From Euperipatoides rowelli (lineage: Eukaryota; Onychophora; Udeonychophora; Euonychophora; Peripatopsidae): 11,815 bases of DNA. Both the position numbers and the translations under genes were made by a program. Numbering within the stretch: the first letter of the stretch is position 1; each line of letters starts with the position of its first letter. The notes beneath the pieces were generated by a model that saw nothing but the letters and a program-made list of their open reading frames with translations, was not told where the DNA came from and ran no database searches. Shown piece after piece: positions 1 to 7,174 of this stretch. The stretch is from the NCBI GenBank assembly GCA_003024985.2, contig PXIH01S0005491.1. The stretch is one strand, 5' to 3'.

Positions 1-80
1 TAACAATGAAGATATTTGTAGTCAACTCCTCCATATTTACAAACCAATTAAAAACGTCTCTATGAGAACAATAATTTCCT

Positions 81-544
81 CTAAACATGAAACGCACATA
101 TCCAAAAAAAACTATATATTACAAAATGTACACCCTTCATATCATAAATCAAAATACAGCAGTTCAATATTAAATGTAGAATGAACCGTGACATATCTAC
201 ATAACTAGAAACAGTATATGAACCTCTGATTGCTATATCTCTGTCTTCCATTCCCTGCATATTTATACCAAACTTAATGGCTTTGTTTGTGAAGCAAGGT
301 GGAATTTGATCATGTAGCACAAACACATCTATTATGTCAAAGACCAACAAAGATGCCATATAAATCTTATTACCAGTCGCTAATAACTTTGAATGATTAT
401 TGCTATTTTCCTGTGAAAGTCTCAAGTGACAATCTGTAGTCGAGTCCCTCATAGATCTTGGGATTCGTCTTGAATTTTCGTACCATTCATCGGTATTATA
501 TCTATCAACCATTAAGTCCGAATTAACATTTGTAAGATCTCCTG
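81..544 (-). other. Unrecognised open frame continuing about 150 codons past the LINE tail
   Basis: The reading frame of the LINE tail does not stop after its usual 'KYL' end but runs open to position 81. The extension is rich in polar residues (YNTDEWYENSRRIPRSMRD, then STTDCHLRLSQ), followed by a more hydrophobic part (MASLLVFDIIDVFVLHDQIP) and a hydrophobic C-terminus that could be one membrane-like segment (ILHLILNCCILIYDM). I recognise no domain. In AT-rich DNA a random frame is expected to hit a stop roughly every dozen codons, so this openness is unusual. It could be a lineage-specific C-terminal extension of the element, a neighbouring exon read through, or luck in a locally less AT-rich patch. 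Whether it is translated is unknown. Confidence 0.3.
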
Positions 545-800
545 GTGTTAAATATTTAAAAATCTTTTTCTTAAAGGTGCAAAAATTGAATTTAAAAAAA
601 CTACATGGTAGATTATTCCATAATACTATATTACTTCTGAAAACTGAGTTAAAAAATAAAATATTTTTACTAAAAGGAAGTTTCAGTTGGAAATCGTGTT
701 TTCTCAAATTAAATCTACTGTTAATTATNAAATAACTATTAGAGTTATGATTTAGTACCACTTCTCTATAAATAAAATTTAAGTAATAAATAAGTAAAAA
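545..800 (-). pseudogene. C-terminal tail of a non-LTR (LINE) retrotransposon ORF2, 5'-truncated relic
   Basis: Read on the minus strand from about 800 down to about 545, the frame contains RFNLRKHDFQLKLPF, then RSNIVLWNNLPCSFFKF, then FKKKIFKYL. This is the arrangement seen after the reverse transcriptase domain in many animal non-LTR elements: an R-rich 'F.L..PF' stretch, an 'R....LWN.LP' block, then 'FK..L..YL'. The family role is copying the element RNA into the genome, but only this tail survives. The RT catalytic motifs and endonuclease would lie above 800 and are absent; an in-frame TAA sits near 801-803. There is no Met start (the first plausible codons are non-ATG), as expected for a 5'-truncated insertion. 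One codon contains the N at 729. The LINE clade (CR1, Jockey, RTE or other) cannot be assigned. The LINE assignment rests on motif pattern only. Confidence 0.6.
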
Positions 801-1087
801 TTAGATAATTCATAAAGTAGGAAAATATAATTTTTTTAATTTTTTTTTCAATTTCTATAAAGAAAACAGAATAAATAACTTAAATTTACAATTTTTCTAA
901 TAAAAATTATGCAGCTCGTATGATAAAAAATTATGTATTTTTTGCAAAAATAATTGAAATAAGTAGGCTACAGTATATCAATTCAACAATAATGATCACT
1001 TTCTCATATTGCACATTGGAATATATATTGCGTTTATTATAATACTGTGTAATGTACAGTGTAATTTTATCTAGTACTGAGATATCA
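801..1087. other. AT-rich non-coding stretch, no feature seen
   Basis: This stretch is mostly A/T homopolymer-like sequence with stops in every frame. It lies on the 5' side of the minus-strand LINE relic, where the rest of an RT domain would be expected, but I cannot see any RT motif in it. Confidence 0.6.
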
Positions 1088-1122
1088 CCCCCCCACCCCC
1101 CACCCAAAAAAAAAAGGGGGGT
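1088..1122. repeat. C-rich/A10/G7 tract, G-quadruplex and hairpin candidate
   Basis: The plus strand reads C7-A-C6-A-C3, then ten A, then G7. The first seven C and last seven G are exactly complementary, so a hairpin with a C/A-rich loop is possible. The C runs also satisfy a G3+ four-run quadruplex pattern on the minus strand if C7 is split into two runs. Structure formation is inferred only. Confidence 0.55.
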
Positions 1123-1688
1123 AATTAAAAATATATGCCATTGTGTGCTTTTGAATGTAGCCTGTAATCAAACTATTACTGCAATTTGTTTTTAAACTGT
1201 TATAATTTTTAAACATGCTTAAAAACTTTTATATTTTACAGTTTATTTCAAATTGGTATAACGTATTTAACTTTCTTCAAGTTTTATGAAGTCAAGACGT
1301 TTGCAGTATTTTTAATGTTTGTGTGGGAAGGGGATTCAGTTTTTTTGTACAATTGATATGCGGTGAAAAACAATTCATCTGGCCTCGGCTATTCCACACT
1401 CATTTGAATTTTTTGATCTAATAGTCTTGTTTATAACACATTTGAATCTTTTAATGAATTTTCCTTTTGTATTTTCTTGTACATAGAAATGTTGGTTTGG
1501 TAAAAACATAAAATGATTTTTTATTAACTTTTAAACATAAGTCCAAATCATTCTTTTTTAAAATTTGATTTTTCTTTTTTAAATATTTTTTTTGTTTTTT
1601 AACTCTGGTATAATATAATCTTTACTTAAAAAAAACTAACTTTTGCTCAAATGCAACAATAATGAATTTTGCTGTCATTAAAAAAAAA

Positions 1689-1703
1689 ATATATATATAT
1701 ATA
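1689..1703. repeat. (AT)n microsatellite
   Basis: About seven AT units follow directly on a run of nine A. It is a simple dinucleotide repeat in AT-rich DNA. Confidence 0.85.
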
Positions 1704-1752
1704 ATAGGTACCGTAATCAATTCTCTGAAATTGAATCTTGAAAATAAAATAT

Positions 1753-1776
1753 CCCATCCCCCACCTCCCTCCCCCC
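1753..1776 (-). repeat. Four C-runs: G-quadruplex motif on the minus strand
   Basis: The plus strand has runs CCC, CCCCC, CCC and CCCCCC separated by 2, 4 and 1 bases. On the minus strand this fits the G3+N1-7 four-run quadruplex pattern, with the plus strand as an i-motif candidate. It is a sharp C island in very AT-rich surroundings. Whether it folds is not known. Confidence 0.55.
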
Positions 1777-2277
1777 ACTTTTATTATTAAAAAAAAAGTT
1801 CAAATATTATATTTAAAAAATAATGTTGACTATAAAAAAATTCCCACAATTCTTAATTCATTGATATTTTTATCTAAATAAATGTTATTTGTATAATTAT
1901 TGGTTTTGGATATTTATTTGTTGATCGGAGGTTATGAAAACATTAAATAAACTGGAAACGGTATCCAGGCTTCCTTAGCATTGTAAATGTGCAACTGTAT
2001 TTTTTTTTTATTCAGATGAAACATAATTATATATAACATTATTATAAATTTAAAAATGGATTTATTTTATGAAATAATAAGATAGTTGAATGTGTTTTAT
2101 GGGCCTCTTTGTAAGCACAATATTTTTTATAATAAATTGTACCTGAGTTTTCAGTTAAAACCCTGTGCTCTGTAATTTCACAGTATATGGTTATTATGAC
2201 TAGAATAATTCAGCTACTACTACATTCTGCGGTATCTGGCCCCTTCTAATTTCCATAATGTGATAGAAAATGATTCT

Positions 2278-2580
2278 CAAGTGCACTCCTTGGCTTGTAG
2301 GAGTGAGGCTTTGGAGGAAAAGATTTGTTCTCGCCTTAACTTTCATTTATATGAGAGAAAAGTCCTTCTCCAAGTGCTTTCAATTACTTGTGGGTGACAG
2401 GCTTTGGATGAAAATGTTTGTTCTCTCCTTAGTTTTCACATATATGAGAAAAGGGCTTCTTCCAAGTGCTTTCAATCACTTGTGTGTGACAGGCTTTGGA
2501 GGAAAATATTTGTTCTCTCCTTAGTTTTGACGTATATGAGAGAAAATTTCTTCATGTGCTTTCAGTCACTTGTGGGTGAC
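2278..2580. repeat. Tandem array, about 92 bp unit, three full copies plus a partial one
   Basis: Units start at 2278, 2371, 2463 and 2553 (spacings 93, 92 and 90 bp), each beginning with CA(A/T)GTGC. Shared blocks are a CACTTGTGGGTGAC-like segment, GGCTTTGGA, TTTGTTCTCTCCTTAG and ATATATGAGA. The fourth copy breaks off at the N at 2581, after GTGAC. Because the period varies around a non-multiple of three, the open frames here jump between frames, so apparent short proteins (for example VGDRLW repeats) are best read as by-products of the array. It behaves like a minisatellite. The parent element, if any, is unknown. Confidence 0.85.
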
Positions 2581-2581
2581 N

Positions 2582-3197
2582 TGAAAGATGGATTTGAGTA
2601 TCTTGTAATATTTTCTTTTGCCTCCTTCCATGATGAATATATACCAGGATTATGACCTCTGCATATAGCATAGAAACCTCCCATCACTAAACACCTTTGC
2701 AACTATTTAGATAGGGTTTACGTTACAAATACGTTTTACCGTACGATTGTCCTATTTGATCACAAGGTGTTTGTACCACCTAATCCAAATGTAATAATTC
2801 ATTGTGTCGCATTTGTAAACATTGATTTACATATCTGTTGTTGAAATATAACAATTGGGAGTATAACACTGGTAAATATAATCCTTTTGAGAAAATTATA
2901 TTTTAAATTCACCGGGAGAAAACATGGAGGCATCCATATTGTCCCCCTGGTGTGTGAACCATATGATTACAGTCTAGCCTATACATACATACACACTATA
3001 TACTGTATATAGCATTCACAATGCATTTGACGTTTAAAAAATAACACAAAATTAAAACAAAATGTTGCTTCATAATTCATTTACTTCCTTCTAGCCATAT
3101 TTCAGTCTTGATTCATACAATAAAATGTTTGATTTATTCTTACAGTATTTTGTAAAAAGGATAGTAACTCAATTGTAATAGGCCATATCTTAAATTG
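2582..3197. other. Non-coding DNA of moderate complexity
   Basis: The sequence is less repetitive than its flanks, especially 2640-2960, but every frame is interrupted and I recognise no exon, RNA gene or transposon motif. The palindrome-rich ATACACACTATATACTGTAT region near 2991-3010 is one of many ACTGTATA-type words in the window. Confidence 0.5.
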
Positions 3198-3408
3198 TAA
3201 TGAAGCATATAATATAGTATTGTGTTTGCATTTTATAGCCTATTAATTGTCAAGAACTGTATACATTGTATATTACGCGGTAATGAATCATATAATAGAA
3301 TATTTACATTTAATGCTAAACTCAATATTGCAATGAACAATATATTATTTACATTTTACATTACTAAATCATAATGTGCCTTATACAATAATATAGTATT
3401 TACATTCT
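3198..3408. repeat. Degenerate direct-repeat cluster, roughly 40-80 bp spacing
   Basis: Four related segments begin near 3198, 3281, 3332 and 3371. Each contains an AATG word followed by a (C)ATATAATAT-like core and a TATTTACATTT-like end. Spacing is irregular and identity low, so this may be an old minisatellite or simple drift of AT-rich words. Confidence 0.4.
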
Positions 3409-3571
3409 GAATATGGTTCCTTTTTTCTGAAGATCACTTTCCGGAATTATCAATTTCCATAATATTGTGTTTGTTTCCACAGAAATACCTATTATATTAA
3501 TGTTGATTATTAATTATTAGGGTTAAAATAGGCTGTTTTATTATAATTACGGTAACTTCCTTTTTGTTTAC

Positions 3572-3587
3572 TTTTTTTTTTTTTTTT
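3572..3587. repeat. Homopolymer T16
   Basis: Sixteen consecutive T on the plus strand. As A16 on the minus strand it could be an old poly(A) tail of a retroposed sequence, but no body is recognised next to it. Confidence 0.8.
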
Positions 3588-3691
3588 GACAAAAGCAATA
3601 TGTTTATTACAACCATGCCCTCAGCACGATTGAACCCTAATCCTATTTTTAGAAAATTACAGGTGTCAAAATGGGATTGTAACCAACAGTC

Positions 3692-3764
3692 AAGAAAATG
3701 ATTTTCAGGAAAATAAATCATTCGGAAAAATGAATTTCAGAAAATGATATTCAGGAAAGTGAAC
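3692..3764. repeat. Short tandem repeat, unit about 16 bp
   Basis: About four to five imperfect units related to AAAATGATTTTCAGGA lie head to tail, with variants carrying AAATCATTCGG and ATGAATTTCAG. The unit is small and drifted. Confidence 0.6.
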
Positions 3765-4163
3765 TTAAGTGTTACATTTCATATAAACTAAATTGTGATT
3801 AACCAGATATCTTATTTATATTTTATATTATGATAATTGAATTATATTGACCCATATAATATATTTCATTTTTATATTTATTTATTATTTCATCAGTTGT
3901 AAGTTGCTTTAAAAATGTAAGTGTAAAAGTTTCAAATTTAAAAAAAAAAATGTATCAAAATTTAACAATTTAAAAGTCACTGATTTTAATTAAAAAAATT
4001 GACAGAAAGAAAGGGGGAGGGGAGTTCTAAGAATAATTTATATAGCTTAGATGTAATACATATTTTTTTCTATAAATTAGAAATATTCCTTTAATTTTAA
4101 AACCAGTGTACAGAAACTTTTATCAGCTATAAAATATATATTGAAGTATCATTGTTTTTACAG
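3765..4163. other. AT-rich non-coding DNA with a purine tract
   Basis: No coding signal is seen. A purine-only stretch at 4004-4024 (AG/AAAG units running into GGGGGAGGGG) is the only structured part. The last bases (TTGTTTTTACAG, 4152-4163) form a reasonable splice-acceptor sequence for the exon candidate that follows. Confidence 0.5.
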
Positions 4164-4251
4164 AATATTTCTTTTTTACGATTGTCGAAGGAAAGCTAAA
4201 GGAGCTGGTTCAGATCTGTCATGTTCCGAACCCAGTGTTTATCAATTTTAA
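4164..4251 (+). CDS. Candidate 3'-terminal coding exon (partial, unidentified)
   Basis: A pyrimidine-rich stretch ending in TTTTTACAG (4155-4163) is followed by an open segment ending in TAA at 4249-4251. In that frame it reads IFLFYDCRRK followed by AKGAGSDLSCSEPSVYQF, 28 codons. The pattern is hydrophobic residues, a basic cluster, then a polar tail. This would suit the end of a membrane protein with a short cytoplasmic tail, but that is inference. A second frame (reading TIVEGKLKELVQ) is also open here, so the choice is not secure. An AATAAA at 4467 with a T-rich stretch after it could be the matching polyadenylation signal. No upstream exon is visible in the window and I do not recognise the protein. 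It may equally be chance. Confidence 0.22.
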
Positions 4252-4466
4252 ATGCTGAAAGGGCAGTATATACAGTAGTTATTTGCCTAGGAATTTTAAC
4301 CTTGCAAGATTTAAAGCTTTGTTAAAAATACTGTATATAATTAGGTGTACCATATGAATATAATTTCTAAAAAATCAAATATAGCTTGCTTAAGAATGAA
4401 AAAAAAACATACTGTAAGTGGTTTGCCTACTGTGTGTATGTCTGTTAGAAAGATTGTATACCAGCC

Positions 4467-4472
4467 AATAAA
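4467..4472 (+). promoter_or_regulatory. Possible polyadenylation signal AATAAA
   Basis: AATAAA is followed about 15 bases later by a T-rich run (CTTTTCTTTTTATTTG, from about 4484), the usual arrangement of a cleavage signal with a downstream U-rich element. It would give a 3' UTR of about 240 bases for the exon candidate ending at 4251. AATAAA is common by chance in this DNA. Confidence 0.3.
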
Positions 4473-4738
4473 TCAAAGTGAAACTTTTCTTTTTATTTGT
4501 TTAGTTTTAGGAATATGTATATCTCGCTCTTTATGCTAACCTTTTTCAAATTAGAGACCATTTTAAAAAACAAAATAGTGGATTACAGTTACACTGTTCA
4601 ATTAATTTACATATAATTTTTGTACAGGTCTGATGTAGAAATGCATGCAATCAGAAAAATAATCTAGTTGTACTAATTTCAACATAGTGATTACTTACTA
4701 ACTGCAACATATGGACAGATTATGGTCACACCAGACTA
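4473..4738. other. Non-coding spacer
   Basis: Nothing recognisable lies between the possible poly(A) site and the start of the minisatellite. Confidence 0.5.
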
Positions 4739-5090
4739 TCAATTTAGCTCAAACTGTATATGGTTTAGGAACACATTCACCCTTATTACATGTCTATCAA
4801 GATTTAGGAACACATTTGTTTTTTAAGATATATATCAAGGTTAGGAGCACATACTTCCTTAACACTTGCACAGTTTATCAAGGTTAAGAAAAACATTCAA
4901 CCTTAGCACATATAACATTTAGGAATACATGTACCCTTAGCACATGCATATACAGTATATCGTTTAGAAACACATGCACCCTTTAAACATACAATATTTA
5001 TCAAGGTTTAGCCTTAGGAATACATGAATCCTTAACACCTACATTTAAGTTTAGCAAACATACATCCTTAGCACATACTGTATATCACAA
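4739..5090. repeat. Degenerate minisatellite, about eight units of 35-55 bp
   Basis: Units recur on the theme TATCAAGGTTTAGGAACACAT, then an ACCCTTAGCACAT-like end. Good instances of the first block are near 4764, 4793, 4847, 4876 and 5000; good instances of CCTTAGCACAT are near 4900, 4934 and 5066. Unit length and spacing vary a lot, so the array is old or has been reshuffled. It ends only about 10-15 bases before the first recognisable residue of the Ty3/gypsy pol relic. Confidence 0.65.
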
Positions 5091-5100
5091 ATATATTAAG

Positions 5101-5530
5101 GCATAGTGTCAGTTGGCTTTTGATGTCAAGAAACTGCGAACATGTCCAATATTAGTTTACCAGGATTTTTCAAAATTGTTCTGATTATTCGTGTCCACAA
5201 TGTTAGTAAACCACTATTCCTTCAAAAGTTTGAGAAAGCATCACACCTGCTTTAAGTGAAGTGCTCTTTTAAGCTTTGGGTGGCAAAACAAACCTACAAG
5301 TTATTGCCTTTACCAGTCGTACCTTAAAGAAAAATGGAGCACCCTTGAGAATGTTTGGAAATTATTTTTCAAATTTACGACCAACCATATTTTTTTTGTT
5401 GGCTCAGAAATCAAAGACCTTCATGAATGATTAGTTTACTGGAACTTAAAGACTCCAGGATTGACTTTGATATAGGCTCGTCCAGAAGCCAGGTAAATAT
5501 AACCAAGTGGTAAACAAATTATCATATGCC
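5101..5530 (+). pseudogene. Ty3/gypsy RT connection and RNase H domain relic
   Basis: RNase H of LTR elements removes the RNA strand during reverse transcription. The segment starts with the RT/RNase H junction CQLAFDVKKL and YQDFSKLF, followed at once by a TGA (5182-5184). In the next frame GATTATTCG (5183-5191) encodes DYS at the place of the usual catalytic T-D-A-S, so a frameshift falls right at the active site. VIAFTSRTLKK (5300-5332) matches the VIAYASRTL box. The later part is split between frames: RLQD-like and DFDI-like pieces near 5450-5472, then PGKYNQVVNKLSY at 5489-5527, where the family usually has PGK.N.VADALSR. There are several stops and frameshifts, and no function is possible. 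The middle of the domain, where a TDHKPL motif belongs, is not recognisable. Confidence 0.75.
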
Positions 5531-5862
5531 TCTTACATCTACTAATGCTATTTCAGAATCTAAATATTTTGTAATAGTAATGATCATGCTTCATAAAAGA
5601 GACAAACCGACACTGAACTTATTAGGATGATGATAAAGATGCAATAAGTTTGTTTCCTTTGAAGGCCAATAAATGATGAACACTAGAACAGAAAGCTGCA
5701 TACACATCTCATATCATAGCTTTTATAAAGAAGCAATCAATACTTGATTGTAATAGAATAAAATCCATGTTTTTTTTTTAACTATTAAAAAAAGACTTGA
5801 GTTGTGATAATAATAGAAGCTTGTGATTATTCAGGGAGGAAGTATGACTTCTGCTTCTTAGA

Positions 5863-5950
5863 GTCCTTATTCCTAAGATCCTTTGAACTTCTCATTACTC
5901 AACATTTTGTGGAGATTTTAGTATTGGAAAAACATTATCTTACTGGTCTT
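5863..5950 (+). pseudogene. Ty3/gypsy integrase N-terminal zinc-finger (HHCC) relic
   Basis: In one frame from 5866 it reads LIPKIL, a TGA stop (5884-5886), then TSHYSTFCGDFSIGKTLSYW. The family pattern is '(L/V)IPK.LR......H......GH.G..KT......YW'. The IPK lead-in, the first His, the GxF, the KT pair and the YW all lie at plausible spacing, but the second zinc His is replaced by Asp in GDF, and the distal Cys pair is not recognisable because the following sequence is the return arm of an inverted repeat. It is about 350 bases after the RNase H end, the normal place for this domain. It was first suspected from position and then confirmed by motif order. Confidence 0.6.
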
Positions 5951-5999
5951 ATACAAGACGAGCAAGACTGTTTTTCCAATACTAAAATCTCCACAAAAT
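5904..5999. repeat. Perfect 31-bp inverted repeat (34-base loop)
   Basis: Positions 5904-5934 are the exact reverse complement of 5969-5999, so a transcript from either strand would fold into a 31-bp perfect stem. The loop (5935-5968) contains a smaller stem, GTCTT/AAGAC at 5946-5950 and 5955-5959. The left arm is the integrase zinc-finger coding sequence, so the right arm must be a secondary inverted copy of it. Confidence 0.95.
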
Positions 6000-6039
6000 A
6001 TAATATGTACAATTTATCTATTCATGAAGCTGCATCATA

Positions 6040-6300
6040 CAAACCTGTGGGTCTAATGTGCACGATCCTTATGGAGAGGCCCTTTAAATATCTTTATTTT
6101 TCCATTTCTTAAGTTTGAGATAGAGAAATATGTTATCACTTTCTGGAATTGTTTACCAAATGAGTTGATTGCTATTCCATTAGGCAGGCAACCTCACAAA
6201 GCTGGTCTTTGAAAAGTTAATGGTTAACATACTGTATGTCATAGTAATCCAAAATATCCATCTTATTTCTGGATATAACCCATCAAAAGCCAGCAAGGTT
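6040..6300 (+). pseudogene. Ty3/gypsy integrase core relic with large internal deletion
   Basis: YKPVGLMCTILMERPFKYLY (about 6038-6097) resembles the conserved 'kP..P...i.ERPF..i.iD' lead-in to the first catalytic Asp, but the Asp itself is lost. Only about 45 bases later, in another frame, comes FWNCLPNELIAIP (6141-6179) and then PHKAGL, a TGA stop and KVNG, which line up with the FW..L...L.I and PQTDGQ.ERVN segments. In intact integrases these blocks are separated by roughly a hundred residues including the second Asp, so most of the catalytic core is deleted. A SGYNPSK-like string near 6270-6292 may be the later TGYSP segment. Alone, FWNCLPNEL could be taken for a LINE tail; context and the PQTDGQ-like follow-on favour integrase. 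Confidence 0.6.
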
Positions 6301-7118
6301 GTGGAAATAGAGTAGCTAGTCTCTTATTCAAAATACAAGGACTTCATATAGTCTGACAGAGTTGACTTTTATCGGTTCGTTTTTATTAACTAGAAAATTT
6401 AAACTTTAATCTGTTGCACACATGGCATGAAGTTTATTATGACATTAGAATCTTCAGCATCTAACTGGGAGATTTTAAGAAAAGCAAAATAGTTTTTTGT
6501 CATCAGTAGCAAAGGCTTATGCTCCAAACTTGAACACTGGTAGTGTTGTTCCATCAGGCTAGGGGAAACAAATTTATACCAGGGCTTTATTGACAGAATA
6601 TTATGTAATTCAGTCCAGTACATTTTATGATGATGCTTATTTTCAGGGTCACTTCAAACAGAACTGGGGGCTCATTTTGTATGAACGTTCCTTACCCCAA
6701 TTCACAAGTAAACCCAGTTTTGATATTCATTGACATCTGATAAGAATAGTGTTGTGCTACATCTGCCTTAGATGATGCACCTTCATTACTTCAAAGAGAT
6801 GAATCCTTTATAAATAATAGCACAATGATTAAGTGTTTTAGATTCAGTACGGATGAGTTGTCTTGTTTAGTGTTGAGCCAGATTTGATATATCTTTTTCT
6901 TTTGATGTTAAATTCTTCATTTCAGGACCATCATTCTGTTGGGCCATTTACTACAATAGATCTGAACAAGGGTCCATATTTAAAATATATACAGTATATT
7001 TTAAAAAAACTTAAAATTCCCTTCCTCCTCAACTTGCATAGAAAAAAAACAGGCATTTCTAGAGTTTTCCGTAATCACTTGCATTTTTCAACCACTAAAT
7101 TAGTTCCTTTCTTGGCTG
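6301..7118. other. Non-coding DNA downstream of the pol relic
   Basis: No LTR, tRNA or known domain is recognised. Short open stretches exist: a minus-strand frame at 6399-6623 and a plus-strand frame at 6863-7123 containing DHHSVGPFTTIDLNKGPY. The latter is preceded by a CTTCATTTCAG acceptor-like sequence at 6915-6925, but no known family fits. The area could still hold degraded 3' parts of the retroelement. Confidence 0.45.
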
Positions 7119-7167
7119 ACTGACATTCTACAAAGCTCTGTTCCATAGAGCTTTGTAGAATGTCAGT
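7119..7167. repeat. Perfect 21-bp hairpin with 7-base loop
   Basis: Positions 7119-7139 are the exact reverse complement of 7147-7167, with loop GTTCCAT (7140-7146). The stem is of mixed composition (CTGACATTCTACAAAGCTCT), so it is not a trivial AT palindrome. A run of eight T follows on the plus strand (7167-7174), which resembles a pol III stop but may be coincidence. Confidence 0.95.
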
Positions 7168-7174
7168 TTTTTTT

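Larger units (their letters stand above)
1123..2277. other. AT-rich non-coding DNA
   Basis: No credible coding frame, tRNA-like box or long repeat is seen. It contains an A9 run merging into (AT)n at 1681-1703, a C-run tract at 1753-1776 described separately, and many T-rich stretches. Isolated AATAAA-like hexamers occur but are expected by chance at this composition. Confidence 0.6.
5101..6300 (+). mobile_element. pol: Decayed Ty3/gypsy LTR retrotransposon: pol relic (RT end, RNase H, integrase)
   Basis: Family motifs appear in the correct order on one strand although the frame shifts several times. At 5107-5181 is CQLAFDVKKLRTCP, then ILVYQDFSKLF (the end of RT leading to the RNase H start). 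At 5300-5332 is VIAFTSRTLKK and at 5480-5515 is VQKPGKYNQVVN, both RNase H. At 5866-5945 is a degenerate integrase zinc finger. At about 6040-6112 is a 'P....I.ERPF' linker that precedes the integrase core. At 6141-6223 is an FW..L...L plus PHKAG...KVN block matching the usual FW..L and HPQTDGQ.ERVN segments. The distance from RNase H end to that last block is near the family value but somewhat short. RT motifs upstream, gag, env, primer binding site and LTRs are not recognised; the 5' side is replaced by a minisatellite. This is a dead, partial copy. The Ty3/gypsy assignment is fairly sure; the subfamily is not. Confidence 0.78.

Noticed and set aside
2270-2655. Two overlapping short proteins with repeated VGDRLW...
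   Set aside because: They are readings of the 92-bp tandem array in different frames. The period is not a multiple of three and there is no consistent frame.
3497-3721. Minus-strand 74-codon frame with a KKKKK run
   Set aside because: The lysine run is the T16 homopolymer read on the other strand, and the rest is simple AT-rich sequence.
4345-4539. 64-codon plus-strand frame MYHMNIISKK
   Set aside because: It is in the probable 3' UTR or spacer, contains the AATAAA hexamer and has no family resemblance.
5804-6112. A 102-codon plus-strand protein
   Set aside because: The frame crosses the inverted repeat and pieces of the decayed integrase. Only its last part (ERPFKYLY) follows the original element frame, so it is not an independent gene.
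6141-6210. FWNCLPNELIAIP as a second LINE ORF2 tail
   Set aside because: The block is followed by PHKAG...KVN, which aligns with the PQTDGQ.ERVN segment of integrase, and lies at the right place downstream of RNase H and integrase finger motifs. The Ty3/gypsy reading explains more.
6399-6623. Minus-strand 74-codon frame containing LEHKPLLLM, reminiscent of the TDHKPL motif of RNase H
   Set aside because: No neighbouring RNase H or RT motif is seen on that strand. A five-residue likeness alone is not enough.
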